DNA from: Cepaea nemoralis
Lineage: Eukaryota; Mollusca; Gastropoda; Stylommatophora; Helicidae
Reading direction: 5' to 3'
DNA length: 64,000 bases
Assembly (NCBI GenBank): GCA_014155875.1
Contig: JACEFZ010028130.1
Span: forward strand, 553,061-617,060
A program made the position numbers and the translations under genes. This document shows, in pieces, positions 20,497 through 33,309 of this stretch (position 1 is the stretch's first letter; the number at the start of each line of letters is the position of its first letter). The notes below the pieces were generated by a model that searched no databases, was not told where the DNA came from, and saw nothing but the letters and a program-made list of their open reading frames with translations.

Positions 20497-20620
20497 CAGA
20501 AGAAGAAGAAGAAGAAGAAGAAGAAGAAGAAGAAGAAGAAGAAGAAGAAGAAGAAGAAGAAGAAGAAGAAGAAGAAGAAGAAGAAGAAGAAGAAGAAGAA
20601 GAAGAAGAAGAAGAAGAAAT
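20497..20620. repeat. (GAA)n microsatellite
   Basis: About 40 uninterrupted AGA/GAA triplets. The long open frames through it are artefacts of the repeat. Confidence 0.97.
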
Positions 20621-20720
20621 GAAAATACAACGAGTACCAAACTTCAGATATTTAACGTTAAATCAATAAGACCAGAAATATGAAGAACGACTAACGCGAT
20701 TACAAACAAGTCATACAGGA

Positions 20721-21040
20721 GGTCAGTATGACCGAACGGATAAAAACGCTCGCTTTTAAACTTCCGGTGTGCTGATGCCGAGGTAGCGCATTCAACCTCT
20801 ACACTGTATAGCTGAACAAAAATGTTGACTTTTCGTCCTTGACTTGGTGAAGCAAATTACAAGTACCTCAGAAGTCGGAGTGGGTTCCCGTGATGGTCAG
20901 AGACACTGGTCACAGAGGAATCAATTCCACGCGCAAAAAAAAACAGTCCAATGCATTAGAAGTAGTAGCAAGGGTATGGACTACGCTTAAGTTCAAAGCG
21001 AGTGAGCGCAAACAAAAAGGTCACACACATTCAATAACTG
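20721..21040 (+). mobile_element. Family B tRNA-derived SINE, near full length
   Basis: Head AGTATGACCGAACGGATAAA, CTTCCGGTGTGCTGATGCC, body TTTTCGTCCTTGACTTGG, and CAGAAGTCGGAGTGGG. The best full copy of family B in the window. Confidence 0.8.
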
Positions 21041-21149
21041 GAGCGTGCGCAGAACAGAAAGGCGAAAATGGTGTGACAGAATCAATAATGCCGAGCTTAG
21101 GGCGAGAAGCAAACAGATCGCATCAAATCAAGTAGTGCAGTAAAGATGT

Positions 21150-21395
21150 TGACGATGAATAGGACACACATTGATTCAGTACCAAACAAACAGTTTGTTT
21201 GGACAAAACACGGCGCACAATCAAATGAACAAGTATTATAATGTAAATTTCCATTCAATGAGCATTGACATTGCGGGAGATACGCGAAACGAAACAAATA
21301 ACAAGATTATTCTAGTATGGCGATATATCGTCCTTCTGTCCAAATGGGAGGTAACATTGTGGCGATATAGTATCCTTCGGCAGTGAGTTAGTTAA
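21150..21395 (+). mobile_element. Family H repeat copy 1
   Basis: Shares ATGAGCATTGACATTG, GCGAAACGAAACAA and GTATGGCGATATATCGTCC with 48860-49310. Non-coding and of unknown class. Confidence 0.7.
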
Positions 21396-21454
21396 GAAAC
21401 TCTAACAATAGAATGACTAGACTAGAAAGTAATTTCACAGGAATCCACAGGGAA

Positions 21455-21662
21455 AAAGAAATACAGGGAGACCTGATAACACATGGACAAGAGAACTAAA
21501 ATCAGAGATTAGAAATGTGAGGAGGACATGGAACGGACTACATGAGCTAGCAAAAGTTAGTTAGGACGGCTTGTCGTTGATTTGAGTCTATCCTCCTGTA
21601 GGGTATAAAGGACAGAGGAAGATGTGGGCTTCTAATAAAATTAATAAATAGCTAACAATAAA
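21455..21662 (+). mobile_element. LINE 3' end with A/T-rich tail
   Basis: The frame reads RPDNTWTRELKSEIRNVRRT, then WNGLHELAKV, and after stops YPPVGYKGQRK. This matches the 'RPRxTWxR(D/E)L...W..L..LA...PP.G..G.K' end of LINE ORF2. It ends AATAAAATTAATAAATA. Confidence 0.7.
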
Positions 21663-21713
21663 AAGCGATTTGGAAGAGGCCGTCTTGCGTTGGTTTCTTC
21701 ACAAAGAAAGGTA

Positions 21714-21832
21714 TGCGTGCCGGTCGTTTAGAAAGCAATGACAAACTACTGCCAAGAAATAACCAACAGCCAAAAAATGCTGGGTTTAATTGTGACATCC
21801 TGTAAAGGCTAGGCCAAAAAACAAAAGCAATA
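21714..21832 (+). mobile_element. Family A SINE, 3' half, internally deleted
   Basis: GCCGGTCGTTTAGAAAGCAA, ACAAACTACTG joined directly to GCCAAGAAAT, then TGTGACATCCTGTAAAGG. Confidence 0.75.
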
Positions 21833-22044
21833 AAGACAACACAAATATTTACTACTTTTACTTCATTGCAATTTATTGGTTTCACTACAACATGTTCTAC
21901 AATTCTATGATCGACAAGGTACTGGCGAGAAATGTTGAAAAACACAGGGTAAATATAATAGACATCGCTAGATTAAAACAATGCATCGATGACTGTGCTT
22001 TACGTTCCTCATTCACCACAGACAGTTATATACCTGATACATTA

Positions 22045-22275
22045 TGAACTCAGAAGCCACGGTAACGAAGTGGCTACTACTATTGCCTGCCGGCCCGTTG
22101 GTCTTGTGATCGAACCCATCGAGGTTGGGTAGTTTTCTATTGGTCTGAGCTCTTAGGTCGACGCAGAAAACGAAATGGGCACCACGTGACCCATATAAAG
22201 GCGATCTGTGTTACAATGACCATATCAACCATGGAGTGCCGATTGGTCTAAAATATGGAGCTGGAACCAGGTACC
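22045..22275 (+). mobile_element. Family F tRNA-derived SINE
   Basis: tRNA-like head AACGAAGTGGCTACTA and GTGATCGAACCCATC, body ending GAGTGCCGATTGGTCTAAA. It lacks the internal 39-bp repeats of the copy at 6300. Confidence 0.6.
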
Positions 22276-22279
22276 CAAT

Positions 22280-22930
22280 ACGCCTTGTTGTGTGACAAGG
22301 GAATCCTTTAATGTTGTTTCTTTACTTACATCATTTAACTTGTCATGCTTTGAAATAGACTGTTTGATTTCTAACAGCATCCACGACATTTTGCAGATCC
22401 TTTCTGTGTCTGTTGGCAAAACTGTATCATCTGCATGTCTTATATTGTTGATGTTGTTTCCCTATATGGCAACATGGAAACTTTACACATCCCCGTAGTA
22501 CACCTCTCTTGATTTGATTATTGTTGACCTCTTTCATTTTCGATTTTTATGGCAGCACGTTATTTCTAATGCATTTTATTTGCAAGTTGAAGGTCATTCA
22601 AATCATTTTGGAGATTTGCAAGGATCGTTTTCACTTCGAATTTATCCTCTAAATTTCTCCTAATAGTTTCAATATATAAGGGGAAAAAATGGTATGGATA
22701 CATTACACATCCATGTCGCTCGCCTCTCTTCATTGGCTGGCATTGACCTACTTTATTTTCAGTTGTTATAGCATAACGTATTTTGTTTTCCTAATAAATG
22801 TCTTTTGCAAATCTATGGTCTTGATGACAGTTTGGAGATCTACAAGCATTTTTATTACCTCGATGTGTCTTACTCTATCCAAAGTCTTTCTGTAGTCAAT
22901 AAAGCATAGATGCAGTTCTTTGCTTACTTA
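22280..22930 (-). mobile_element. LINE reverse transcriptase fragment
   Basis: The - strand carries motif A as CFIDYRKTLDRVRHIEVIKM (near 22820-22905) and motif C as NNINDIRHADDTVLPTDTER (near 22395-22455). The order and spacing are those of a LINE RT with an internal rearrangement. HADD replaces the usual YADD. Confidence 0.75.
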
Positions 22931-23123
22931 TATCGAAAGGTCTATAATGATGATGATACTAAAATTTGTCTCCACAGTATCACACAATCTGCCCCATGTG
23001 TTTCGCCATTTTTTCACCAATTAAACTGTCCTTGCATCAAGAATATTTCATTACTTTAAAAGACTGGTTAGATATGAACGAGCTACTACTCTGTACTACT
23101 TTATTACTACTTTGGATCGCCGC

Positions 23124-23228
23124 TCAACTCTGGTTTGCCTGGAATTTGAGGCAGACGCTATTGATGCAGTAACGCAGACCGGTCGGTTGTGGCCCGTCGG
23201 TGAACACATGGCCGAGATGGGCGTCACA
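23124..23228 (-). CDS. MSRB: MsrB gene 2 exon 5 (catalytic cysteine and stop)
   Basis: After the acceptor TTTCCAG it reads [20 protein letters not shown], then [14 protein letters not shown] and TGA. No selenocysteine codon is used at the active site. Confidence 0.93.
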   Translation of the reverse strand, partial: CDAHLGHVFTDGPQPTGLRYCINSVCLKFQANQS

Positions 23229-26200
23229 CTGGAAAGAAAGAGTCAGTTACATTCTTAAAACTGTCAGGTATAGCCAGTTATTACATTAACTAAAAATCTG
23301 TTTCTTCACCACCTTATGTTCTATGCAGGCATTACATTAACTCTGATATCCTATTCTCCTCCATCTTCTGTTCTAGCCAGGTATTGCATTAACTCTTAAT
23401 TTTTCCTTCCCCACCTGTTCCAGCTAATTATTGCACAAACTCTTGGTGTCTTTTTCTTCGGCCCCACCTTTTGTTATAGTCAGATATCACGTTCACTCTT
23501 GGTGTCTTCTTCTTCCCCGTCTTCTGTTCCAGCCACTTATTAAATTAACTCTCAGTGTCTTCTTCTTCTTCCTCGTTTTCTGTTCTAGCCAGATATCACA
23601 TTAACTAGTAGTGTCTTCATCTACTTCCCCACATATTCAAGCCAGATATCACATTAACTATTACTGTCTTTATCTACTTCCCCATCTATTCTAGCCAGAA
23701 ATCACATTAACTATTAGTGTCTTCATCTACTTCCTAATCTACTTCCTAACAAGATTGTTTTGACAATGTTCTTTGTTCCTATGTGAATGTGTATGCACTA
23801 TTTATGAACGAAAGATGAGTGATTGGAAGGGTCGAATGTAAGACGGGACTGCGTGCCCAATTTGTTACGCTTTGAAAATAAAATCCGTTCGATCGTTCGT
23901 TCGTTTCCCACCTATTCTAGTCAGATATCACATTAACTCTTAGTGTCTTCTTCTTCCACGTCTTCTGTTCTAGCCAGATATCGCATTAACTATTAGTGTC
24001 TTCATCTACTTCCCCACCTATTCTAGCCAGATTAGGGTCAATTGGTGTCAACATGAGCTCACTCTCCATTGCTGAATATCGATATTATGAGTTATTAAGT
24101 TATTAGCTAAGAAGCAACGTCACTGCACTCAGGACATTCCTACACGCGCTCTGTCCCCTCGTTTAACAGCCAGCGAAGATTCATACTACTAATCGTTCCA
24201 ACCTCCATCTGATTGAAAGTTCTCCTGGATTTCTCTCTCAGTTTTGAGATTCCTCCAGAACCCCTGCCGATCCCCCGCCATATCATCATCTCCACATACG
24301 GGTTCTCAGTCTGTTCCACCACTTTCTCCACTAGGTCGATGTGTTTCTGTTGTGACAGTTTTTTTTAAATGGTCTATCAGCTCTCAGTGTCTTATAACTA
24401 TAACATTTTCATCCAATAGCTTGTCCTATCTAGAAATTACACCCTTCCTCCTCCTCCTCCCCCTCCCCCGCTCCCAACCCCCGAATCCCTTTTTTCAGCG
24501 TGTATGATTATCTCAACATTCAAAGGCACATATGGAAAACATACTGACCAAAAAAAGATATGATTTGCAACGATTAAAAAAAAGTGTTGAGGTGCTACAT
24601 AGAACCTTTACTTTTGTATGGATGTATAGCGTCGACAAGGAGTAGAAAAGCTGAAAAATACGTGATGCCTGTGTAAATGTGATTTCTGAGGGAAATGCAA
24701 AGCATACAATGGACATTAAGAAACACCAATGACAAAGAAGCAAATGACAAGAAACAAATGAAAACCGTAAACTGATGAGATAAATTAGACTAGACAGCCA
24801 CAGTTTTTGTACACTTATACGAAGAAATAAATTGGAGAACTTAGTGACAACTGGCAAGATTCATGGGAAGAGAACAAGGAGAAGGCAGATAAGTAAATAC
24901 CTGGATGGCTTGGCCATGTGGTATGGTGGAGACAAGAACACTAAGCTGACCCACGACTCTGGTGATCGCGTGAGATGGTGAAACATGACCGCCCACGCTT
25001 ATCGGCATGGTACATGATGATGATATGTGCTATCAGTTGATTTGTTAAATGTCAAAGTTTCGCGCCTGTATGTTGCCACAGGAAATACACCAGCTATCAG
25101 TTGATTTGTTAAATGTCAAAGTTTTGCGCATGTATGTTGCCACAGGAAATACACCAGCTATCAGTTGATTTGTTATATGTCAAAGTTTTGCCCCTGTATG
25201 TTGCCACAGGAAATACACCAACTATCAGTTGATTTGTTACATGTCAAAGTTTTGCCCCTGTATGTTGCCACAGGAAATACACCAGCTATCAGTTGATTTG
25301 TTATATGTCAAAGTTTTGCCCCTGTATGTTGCCACAGGAAATACACCAGCTATCAGTTGATTTGTTAAATGTCAAAGTTTTGCTCATGTATGTTGCCACA
25401 GGAAATACACCAGCTATCAGTTGATTTGTTACATGTCAAAGTTTTGCGCTGTATGTTACCACAGAAAATTCATCAGGTATCAGCTGATTTGTTAAATATC
25501 AAAGTTTAGCGCCTGTATGTTGCCATAGGAAATACACCAGCTATCAGTTGATTTGTTACATGTCAAAGTTTTGCGCTGTATGTTACCACAGAAAATTCAT
25601 CAGGTATCAGCTGATTTGTTAAATATCAAAGTTTAGCGCCTGTATGTTGCCACAGGAAATACACCAGCTATCAGTACACTGACTTTCGTTGTCGTGTCTT
25701 TTCCGATTCATCAGTGTTTTAATTGTCTAGTTTGTGTTTTGTTTTTTGCAGGGGAATATTTTCTCTTCGTGTAGTTTTTGTCACCGCATTTTCATTGTCC
25801 GCCGACAGTGAACATACATTTTCAAAAATTCTCAAATTGTATAATTTCTCTTCATTAATAAACATATCTTTGCCTTATCGTTTGTCAAGTATATAACTAT
25901 GCACCCTCAACAAATTCATCACACGGTAAACACTTACCTTGCCGCACAGAACCTCAGTTCGAATCCTTCCTTTGCTGGTATCCGGTTTTGTTTCTACGGC
26001 CTCCAGGTCGGCCACATTTTTGTCCTTGAGGACATCGTAAAACGACGGCCATCCAGTTCCAGAATCGAATTTTGTGGTTGAACTAAATAAGATTATAGAT
26101 AAGGAAAATAGAAAAAAGAGTTCATTAAGTCATCATCGTAATCGTCACACCGTCGTCATCCTCCTCCTCATCATCATCAAGAGTTTTGCCAACTGGCATG

Positions 26201-28170
26201 AGTGATCATGTTTCCTCAGTTCACGCTCTGCCCCCCCCCCCCCTTTCCCCATGTATCCTTTCCAGTGATTATATCTGTCTATACCATGAAGAAAGGCTAT
26301 CGAGAGTCTTCTTTCTCTGCTCTCCTCTGTCTCTTTCTCCAATCATGCTACTAGTTGTTACTCTATATTATTAGTTTTCCTCTTCTAATTGTAAAAGCAA
26401 ATGTACCCGCCTTCTTCTCATGTCCGAATTTTTGTCTTTGTTTTTCACCTATTAAAAATCATTTGTTTACTCCATGTGACTGCTCCTTGCATGTTCAACA
26501 TTCTTCTGTTAAACAACATTTATGTGGCTTCGGTTGATTAATTTTATCGTTTAATAACTGTTAAGTTAATTGCAAGCATTTCTTTTACAGGACGTCGCAT
26601 TCAAACACAGCATCTTTAGCTGTTTGTGATTTCTTGGTGAGTTTACGCTCAGCAATTGGTCAATGCTTTCTGAAACGACAGGTACTCATACCTTTGTATG
26701 AAAAGCAACGCAAGGCAGTCTGATGTCAAATCACCCGCAGATGTGTTTCGAACGTGGTATGCGGGATTACGAATTCTGTTGGCAACACCTTCGCCACAGT
26801 GCCGGCTTAGAACATTAATAACTGTACAGGATATACCTCCATATGTTAAAATGGGTTCTATGCTGCTGGCAAGTTTTCTTTTTCTTACTTCCAATGACAA
26901 GAAATGATTTTATTAATCTTACGGATAAGAATATAAATAGTTCACAAATAAACACACGTATTGTTTGGCGCTGGTAGAAGAAAGAAGTAGATACACTAGA
27001 GATGCACTAGGCAACTGAAACTGCGTCGAAGTACACTTGTTCCTGCAGCCAGGCACAGTCGTCATTTTGAGGTGACAGGTTCGAATCCCGGTCGGTAAGT
27101 AAAGCTTTCGGTACTTTTGCTTTCTTTCACCCCAAACAAACTTTGCGAGCTATATTTAGAGTCACCAGCTATATTTAGCGCCGACGGTGATCTCCTCTGT
27201 GTTCGGGTGGAGTGCGTGTCAGTGCGTTTCAATTGCCCACACCACAGTGTTGTTTCTTTGGGCTTTGGCAACCGTTTCTGTGTGAGTGTCTGTCTCCCTT
27301 CGATCCTCATTTGCATCGATCCTGCAATCACTTTCCGGTTAGGGTTAGGGGTAGGGTTAGGGTTAGGGTTAGGGGTTGTGTATACCCTAACCCTAACCCT
27401 ACCTCCTAACCCCAACCCTAACCGGAAAGTGAAAGAATAGCGCACCACCGCCGCCGCATAGAATTGCGCACCGAGCTACGGCGCAACACACGGAAACCCC
27501 CAGAATGTTCGGCGCAACACAGGGAACCCCTGGATGTGACGTCATACCCTGGGATTCCCTTTTGTTTGGGGTGAAAGAAAGCAAAAGTACCAAGCTTTCA
27601 ATTTATATTTTGCCCACTGTGTCCTCTAGTCTCTACTTCCTTCTTCTACTTCTATGATCGACGAACAATAATGTGTGTTTATTTATGAACTGGGTACTTT
27701 TGCCTTAATTCACCACAAACAAACGGAATCCCAGGGTATGACGTCACATCCAGGGGTTCCCTGTGCTGCGCTGTAGCTACGGTGCGCAATTTTATCGGTG
27801 TGCAACAGTTGCTCTCGGCGACATCCCCATAGCTGTAACTGGCAAAATGAAACGCTTGTCAACTCTTGAGACCAGCAGTATACGAAAAGAATGATGATGA
27901 TCTGTCTGTACGAAAGACGCGAGGCCTTGCAGCAACGTGGCCTTGTCTCAACGGGAGGATGTCCTGCCGACATACATGGTGAATGTCGTCGTCGGCATCT
28001 CCATCTGTCCTGACGCTCAGTCAGCGATAGCACCATGATGACATGATTATGAGAACAGTGTCTAGCAGAATGTCAGACGCCACGATGCTGCTGCAGAAAA
28101 GGCAACGCTACTCTGGCTTGTCGTGGACATCTGCTGCTGCTGCCAGTTCCAGAAAACTCATGATGAGACA

Positions 28171-28225
<55 letters not shown>

Positions 28226-30315
28226 ATAAACGATTGCCAAAGCCAAAGAAACAGTGTGGGGCAATTGAAACGCACTGACGCGCACTGTACCCGAACACAG
28301 AGGAGATCACCGTCAGTGCTAAATATAGCTGGTGACCCTAAATATAGCTGGTGACGTTTGTTTGGGGTGAATTAAGGCAAAAGTACCATGAAGGGTCTTA
28401 GTGGCCTCAAAGTGTCCCCCAATTTATATTTCTGTGTAATAGGGACATAAAATGTCTTGCTCGTTTAAGGAAGTGCAAGCGTCTTAACAATAGGCGTCCT
28501 TAGTATTATAACTAATTAGCTGCTTGATTCTTCTTTCTTGAACTCTTTTCAGGCCTTTAAAGACCACTGAATATATGGTACTAGCCTCAAAGCCTTACAG
28601 ACTACTCGGCACTCGATGGGTGGTGTGGTCAGTATCACGCAACCCGTTTTTACTTTCCGGGATATCTTCTGGTACCCATTGAAGGCTTGATTGACCTGGA
28701 AGCCAGAGTCATTTTTTAAAATAAAAATCCAGGTCGGCAAGAACGAACGAACGAACAAACTTTATTTTCAACGGCTTCAGAATTGGGCACGCAGGTTGGT
28801 CTCACATTCTGCCCTTCCTATCTCTCTGCTCTCTTGATACATCATTTATGAAGCTGGTCATAGACAACGACAACAACAGACACAGTATGGATTAAAACGC
28901 GTGGAGAATGTGCAATAATCAATAATATATGACTCGCTAAAACTAAATGTTGACATAGCAATTATAGCGTGAACTGCATGTTTGGAACGATGGCGGCCGG
29001 TTGTTGCTGGATTTACTGGTTTGCCTTTTCGGCTCATGAGTGCATTTTTCAGGAGACTCTTGGGAGTCGCCGCTGGAGGTACGGAGTTCGTGCTTTGTGC
29101 GGCACTTTCGGCGGGTCGTCCTGTGGAAAGAGACAGAGTCATATGGGATAAAACCCGGGTCAGTGAAGTCTTTCTGGTGACTGCCATTTCCATCGACGAT
29201 GAACTGTATTTTTTCATGGAGGACTTTTGTGTTGGCATTCTGGCGGTGGCATTATGCACAGTGTACCTGTGCGGGCTGTTGGCTTGCCGATACTGCTGTC
29301 TGTTCCATTGTTCACTTTTGGCAGTGAGGAGCATTTTGTGTGATATTCACTGGCACAGGAATGGAGCAATATGGGGACAACCAGTTGCCGTGAAGTTGGA
29401 ACCACGACTAACTAACTAACTAACTATGTACTTGGTGTTTTCTACAGGTGTCTTTAGGTGACAGCAACATCGAACTTTATATTCCCGTTTGTCAGGTGGC
29501 GCTAAGTGTCTCATGCGCATGCGCAACGCATAAACAAAATGGCGACTGTACTTACAGAATATACAACCAAAGAGTAATGTGCTGATGTGCGTTTTTTTTG
29601 TGAACAAAAGGACTGCCTGCAAAGGACATTCATAAGGAAATGCTTCCTGTTTATGTTGACTACCAGCCCCAGTCAAAGCGTGCTTCAATACAATGGAAAC
29701 ATCCTTCTTCGCCTTGTGTCCATAAATTCAAGGTTACGCCATCAGCAGGGAAGGTTATGCTGACAGTGTTCTGGGATTGTCAAGGAGTGCATTTAACCAA
29801 TTTCAAGAAGAAAGGTGCCAATGCGAATTCTGAATCGTACTGTTAAGTTCTATCGATGCTTCATGATGCAATTCGAAGAAAACGTCAGGACTGCTGACTA
29901 GAGGAGTGTTGCTTCTTCATGACAATGCCAGGCCACAGACGGCTCGATTAACTCCGGAGAAAATTAACCAACTAAGGTGGGAAGTTCTGGAACATCCACC
30001 TTACAGCTATGACTTAGCCCCTAGCGATTTCCACCTTTTTGATCCACTGAAAACCTACTTTGGTGGGAGACATTTCGCGAATGACGCCGAAGTTAAATGT
30101 GAAATGAAAACGTGGTTTAGAAAACAGAGCACGCCGTTCTACGCAGCCGGTTTGGGAGGATTGACAAAACGATGGGATAAGTGCCACACAGTTGGTGGAA
30201 ATTATGTTGAGAAATAAAAGGACAATGTATGTATAAAAATAAACTGGTTTCAAGTTGTTATCATATTAGTTATTTTTCTACAGCCGTTTGTGACTTACTT
30301 AATTGACATCCCCTC

Positions 30316-30393
<78 letters not shown>

Positions 30394-33184
30394 GTGTGTA
30401 TGTGTGTTTTAATGGGAGAATGTAGCCTGTACTTACTGAGATAGAGTTTAAATAGGTAGCGACTGTATGTATATAGAATGGTGGTGTATTTGATTTCTTG
30501 TGGAAGATTGTTCCAAGCTAGCTACTGCGTTATTGTTGTTTGATACTTGTGTAAAAATATGCAAGACTGCATACAAACCGCAACATTGAATTAAAAGTTA
30601 GTTACATGTCTTTTACAGGAAGCTGCAGTCAACTCCAGGATGTAATAGATGATTATAATTACTAAGCAATTTTACACTTAGTAGTTTGCCATTGATTTCA
30701 GAATGGCCGACGCCTAATACCGTCTAAATCAGTGTTTCCCAGCGTGGGGCTCACGCCCCACAGGGGGGCAATTCGATTGTTAAGGGGGGCAATTCGAAAA
30801 TGGAAGAAATCGGCTGGATATAACAAAACAGGGAGACTTGAGACTGAAGTTAATTAAATTGGAACCTGACATAAAATCTCTTTGCAGCAAGCATCAAGCG
30901 CAAGGATCTCACTAAATTTAAATAATTACTAATATTTAAAATAATATAGAAAAATCTTTCATTAAAATTAGTTTGTACTTTAATGTCAGTTCTCCATTTT
31001 ATGTTTTGAAAATTTACTTACTGTGTTTGCTCAATAATTTCCTAGTGATTATCGGTCCTTTGGCTAGGATCGATTGCGTTTGCTGCTCTCCCCCCAGTAG
31101 TGCGCCTGGTCTGGTCGAGGGCCGAGATGATCAAATAAAAACCCATCACATATCTTCACCTTAGATGTGGACCTGGTGGACCACTGTGGGCAATAGCTCA
31201 CAGTGAGACTAATGGTCCACACAAAAAAAGGAGGAGGCGGGGGAACCAGCTTGTCTGGGGTAACCGCCAACCACCCCCCCCCAACCCCCCCCCCCTCAAA
31301 TCACCCAACATAACCGACCCACAGGGACGCGGGACCCCCAGGGGGGGGGGGGGGTGGGCTCTGACTCCTCTGGAAACTGTGAGCACTTCTAAAAAAAATT
31401 CAAGTTTCTTTAGTGAACATTTCAATTTGGGGGGGGGGGGGGCATAAGAATTTTAGAAAGGCATAGGTGGGGCATAGCACAAAAAAGGTTGGGAAACACT
31501 GGTCTAAATAAACTCAAATCTTTTTGCTTCCAAATCCTCGAGCTTGATTTCAAATCCTTGATTGCGTTTCACTAACCCTAAAGACAGACACCGACGTAAC
31601 TAAACTCATTTGAAGGACCATATATTGTGTAAACAACTATGAGACTTTTTAGCAATGGTGATACGTAATCAAGTAATTGAACATACTCGAAGAGCTCAGC
31701 TCCACAACAGACACAAGTGTAGGTCCCCTGCTCTTTGTTGTCTAGCAAAGCTCCTGTCCATGGCTGTTGAAAGTGAAGAACGAAACGTGTAAACACTTCA
31801 GGAACACAAGAAACAAACATAAGGAAAATTAATTAGTACGAGAATGAAATGTACGAAAATGTCATAAATAATAGAATGAAAGGTGTGAAAATTATTAAAC
31901 ACTAGCATAAATTCTGTGGAAAAACTTATGAATACTATAATAAAACGAGCGAAAAATGAATTAACACTTGAAGTAATGGAGCGGAAAATGAATTAAGGCT
32001 AGCTAGTAACATGTAAAAAATCAGGGAATCTTCGTGGTGAAGTGGTCAAGACGTTCAACTCGGGCTCCGAAGGTTGCGGGCCGCGTCCTTCGGTTCACGA
32101 GTTAAATATTTCGAAGACTCCTGTGGGTCGTCGCTAGAGCTACGGAGTTCGTGCTTTGTGCGACGCTTTCCGCGCTGCGGAAAGAGACTGAGACATATGG
32201 GATAAAACCCGGTGCAATGAAATCGACACTGTCGACTTTTAAGCGACTTTATGTGAAAAATTATTTTCTGTACTTTCTCGCAACTGATAAATAAATATAT
32301 TTAGTGATATATCTGTTTTAATGGTTGTCATTTGTTGTATTTCTGTTCCATTGAGATAAAAAATAACTTTCCTTAAGCAAAGTAAATCATATTAATGACC
32401 TTAAATTAACAATGATATCGAAAAAGGTCTTAAGTCTAAAGCAGCAGACTAATGGTTCCCCAGTCTATGGCCTATGCAAATATTAATCTAGCTCCTTATG
32501 CCAACAACACCTTAGGGTGTGTCAAACGATGTTTTACTTACTTTACTTAATATGTAGTTTTGTCTGTGGACATTATTTCTTATTAGTGCATGTGGTTTTT
32601 TTTCCCCTAAAACAAGTTATATACTTGTTTCATTATGACTGTTTATGCCAGTAGCGTGATATGCATCATGCTAAATGATGACCCTAACATGTCGTATATC
32701 CTTGATTGCACATGTCAGAGCGGCTCTAAAACTTCAGATCATATACTACAGAATGTATCATATACCACAGACATGTTTCATATATTACCGACATATATTG
32801 TCTACTACAGACGTGTGTCGTATACTACAGACCTGTAGCATAAACTACAAACCTGTATCATATATTACAGACATGTATCATATACCACAAACACATATAA
32901 TATACCACAAACCTGTATCATTTACTACAGACGTGTACCATATGCTACAGACCTGTATCCTTCTAACAATGGTCTCTACACAAGTTATAGTAGCAAGGAT
33001 CCACACTAATAACTAAACTCTGAGATACCAAGCGGGATCTGCAGCAAACATCACAGTTTACAAAGAAAATAGATATTGATGTCTGGGTCTTTAAAATATG
33101 AAACTAAAGGGAAGAACTAACCAAATAGGTGCATATCACAATATTAGGGTAATGGTACGATGGATTTCTGGTCACTGAAACATA

Positions 33185-33235
<51 letters not shown>

Positions 33236-33236
33236 A

Positions 33237-33309
<73 letters not shown>

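Noticed and set aside
23124..23228. MsrB as a selenoprotein
   Set aside because: Both genes have a cysteine codon (TGC) in RYCIN. The TGA that ends gene 2 follows the usual C-terminus, and no SECIS element was sought or needed.
27330..27430. True chromosome end or assembly break
   Set aside because: The telomere-like units are inverted, few in number, and lie within a mobile element with an intact TSD.
27117..27448. Protein encoded across the MITE and telomere-like palindrome
   Set aside because: The open frames on both strands come from the palindrome and have no motif.
28982..29419. 145-codon open frame as a membrane protein gene
   Set aside because: It lies entirely within a family C retroposon, is not open in the other copies, and its hydrophobic stretch is incidental.
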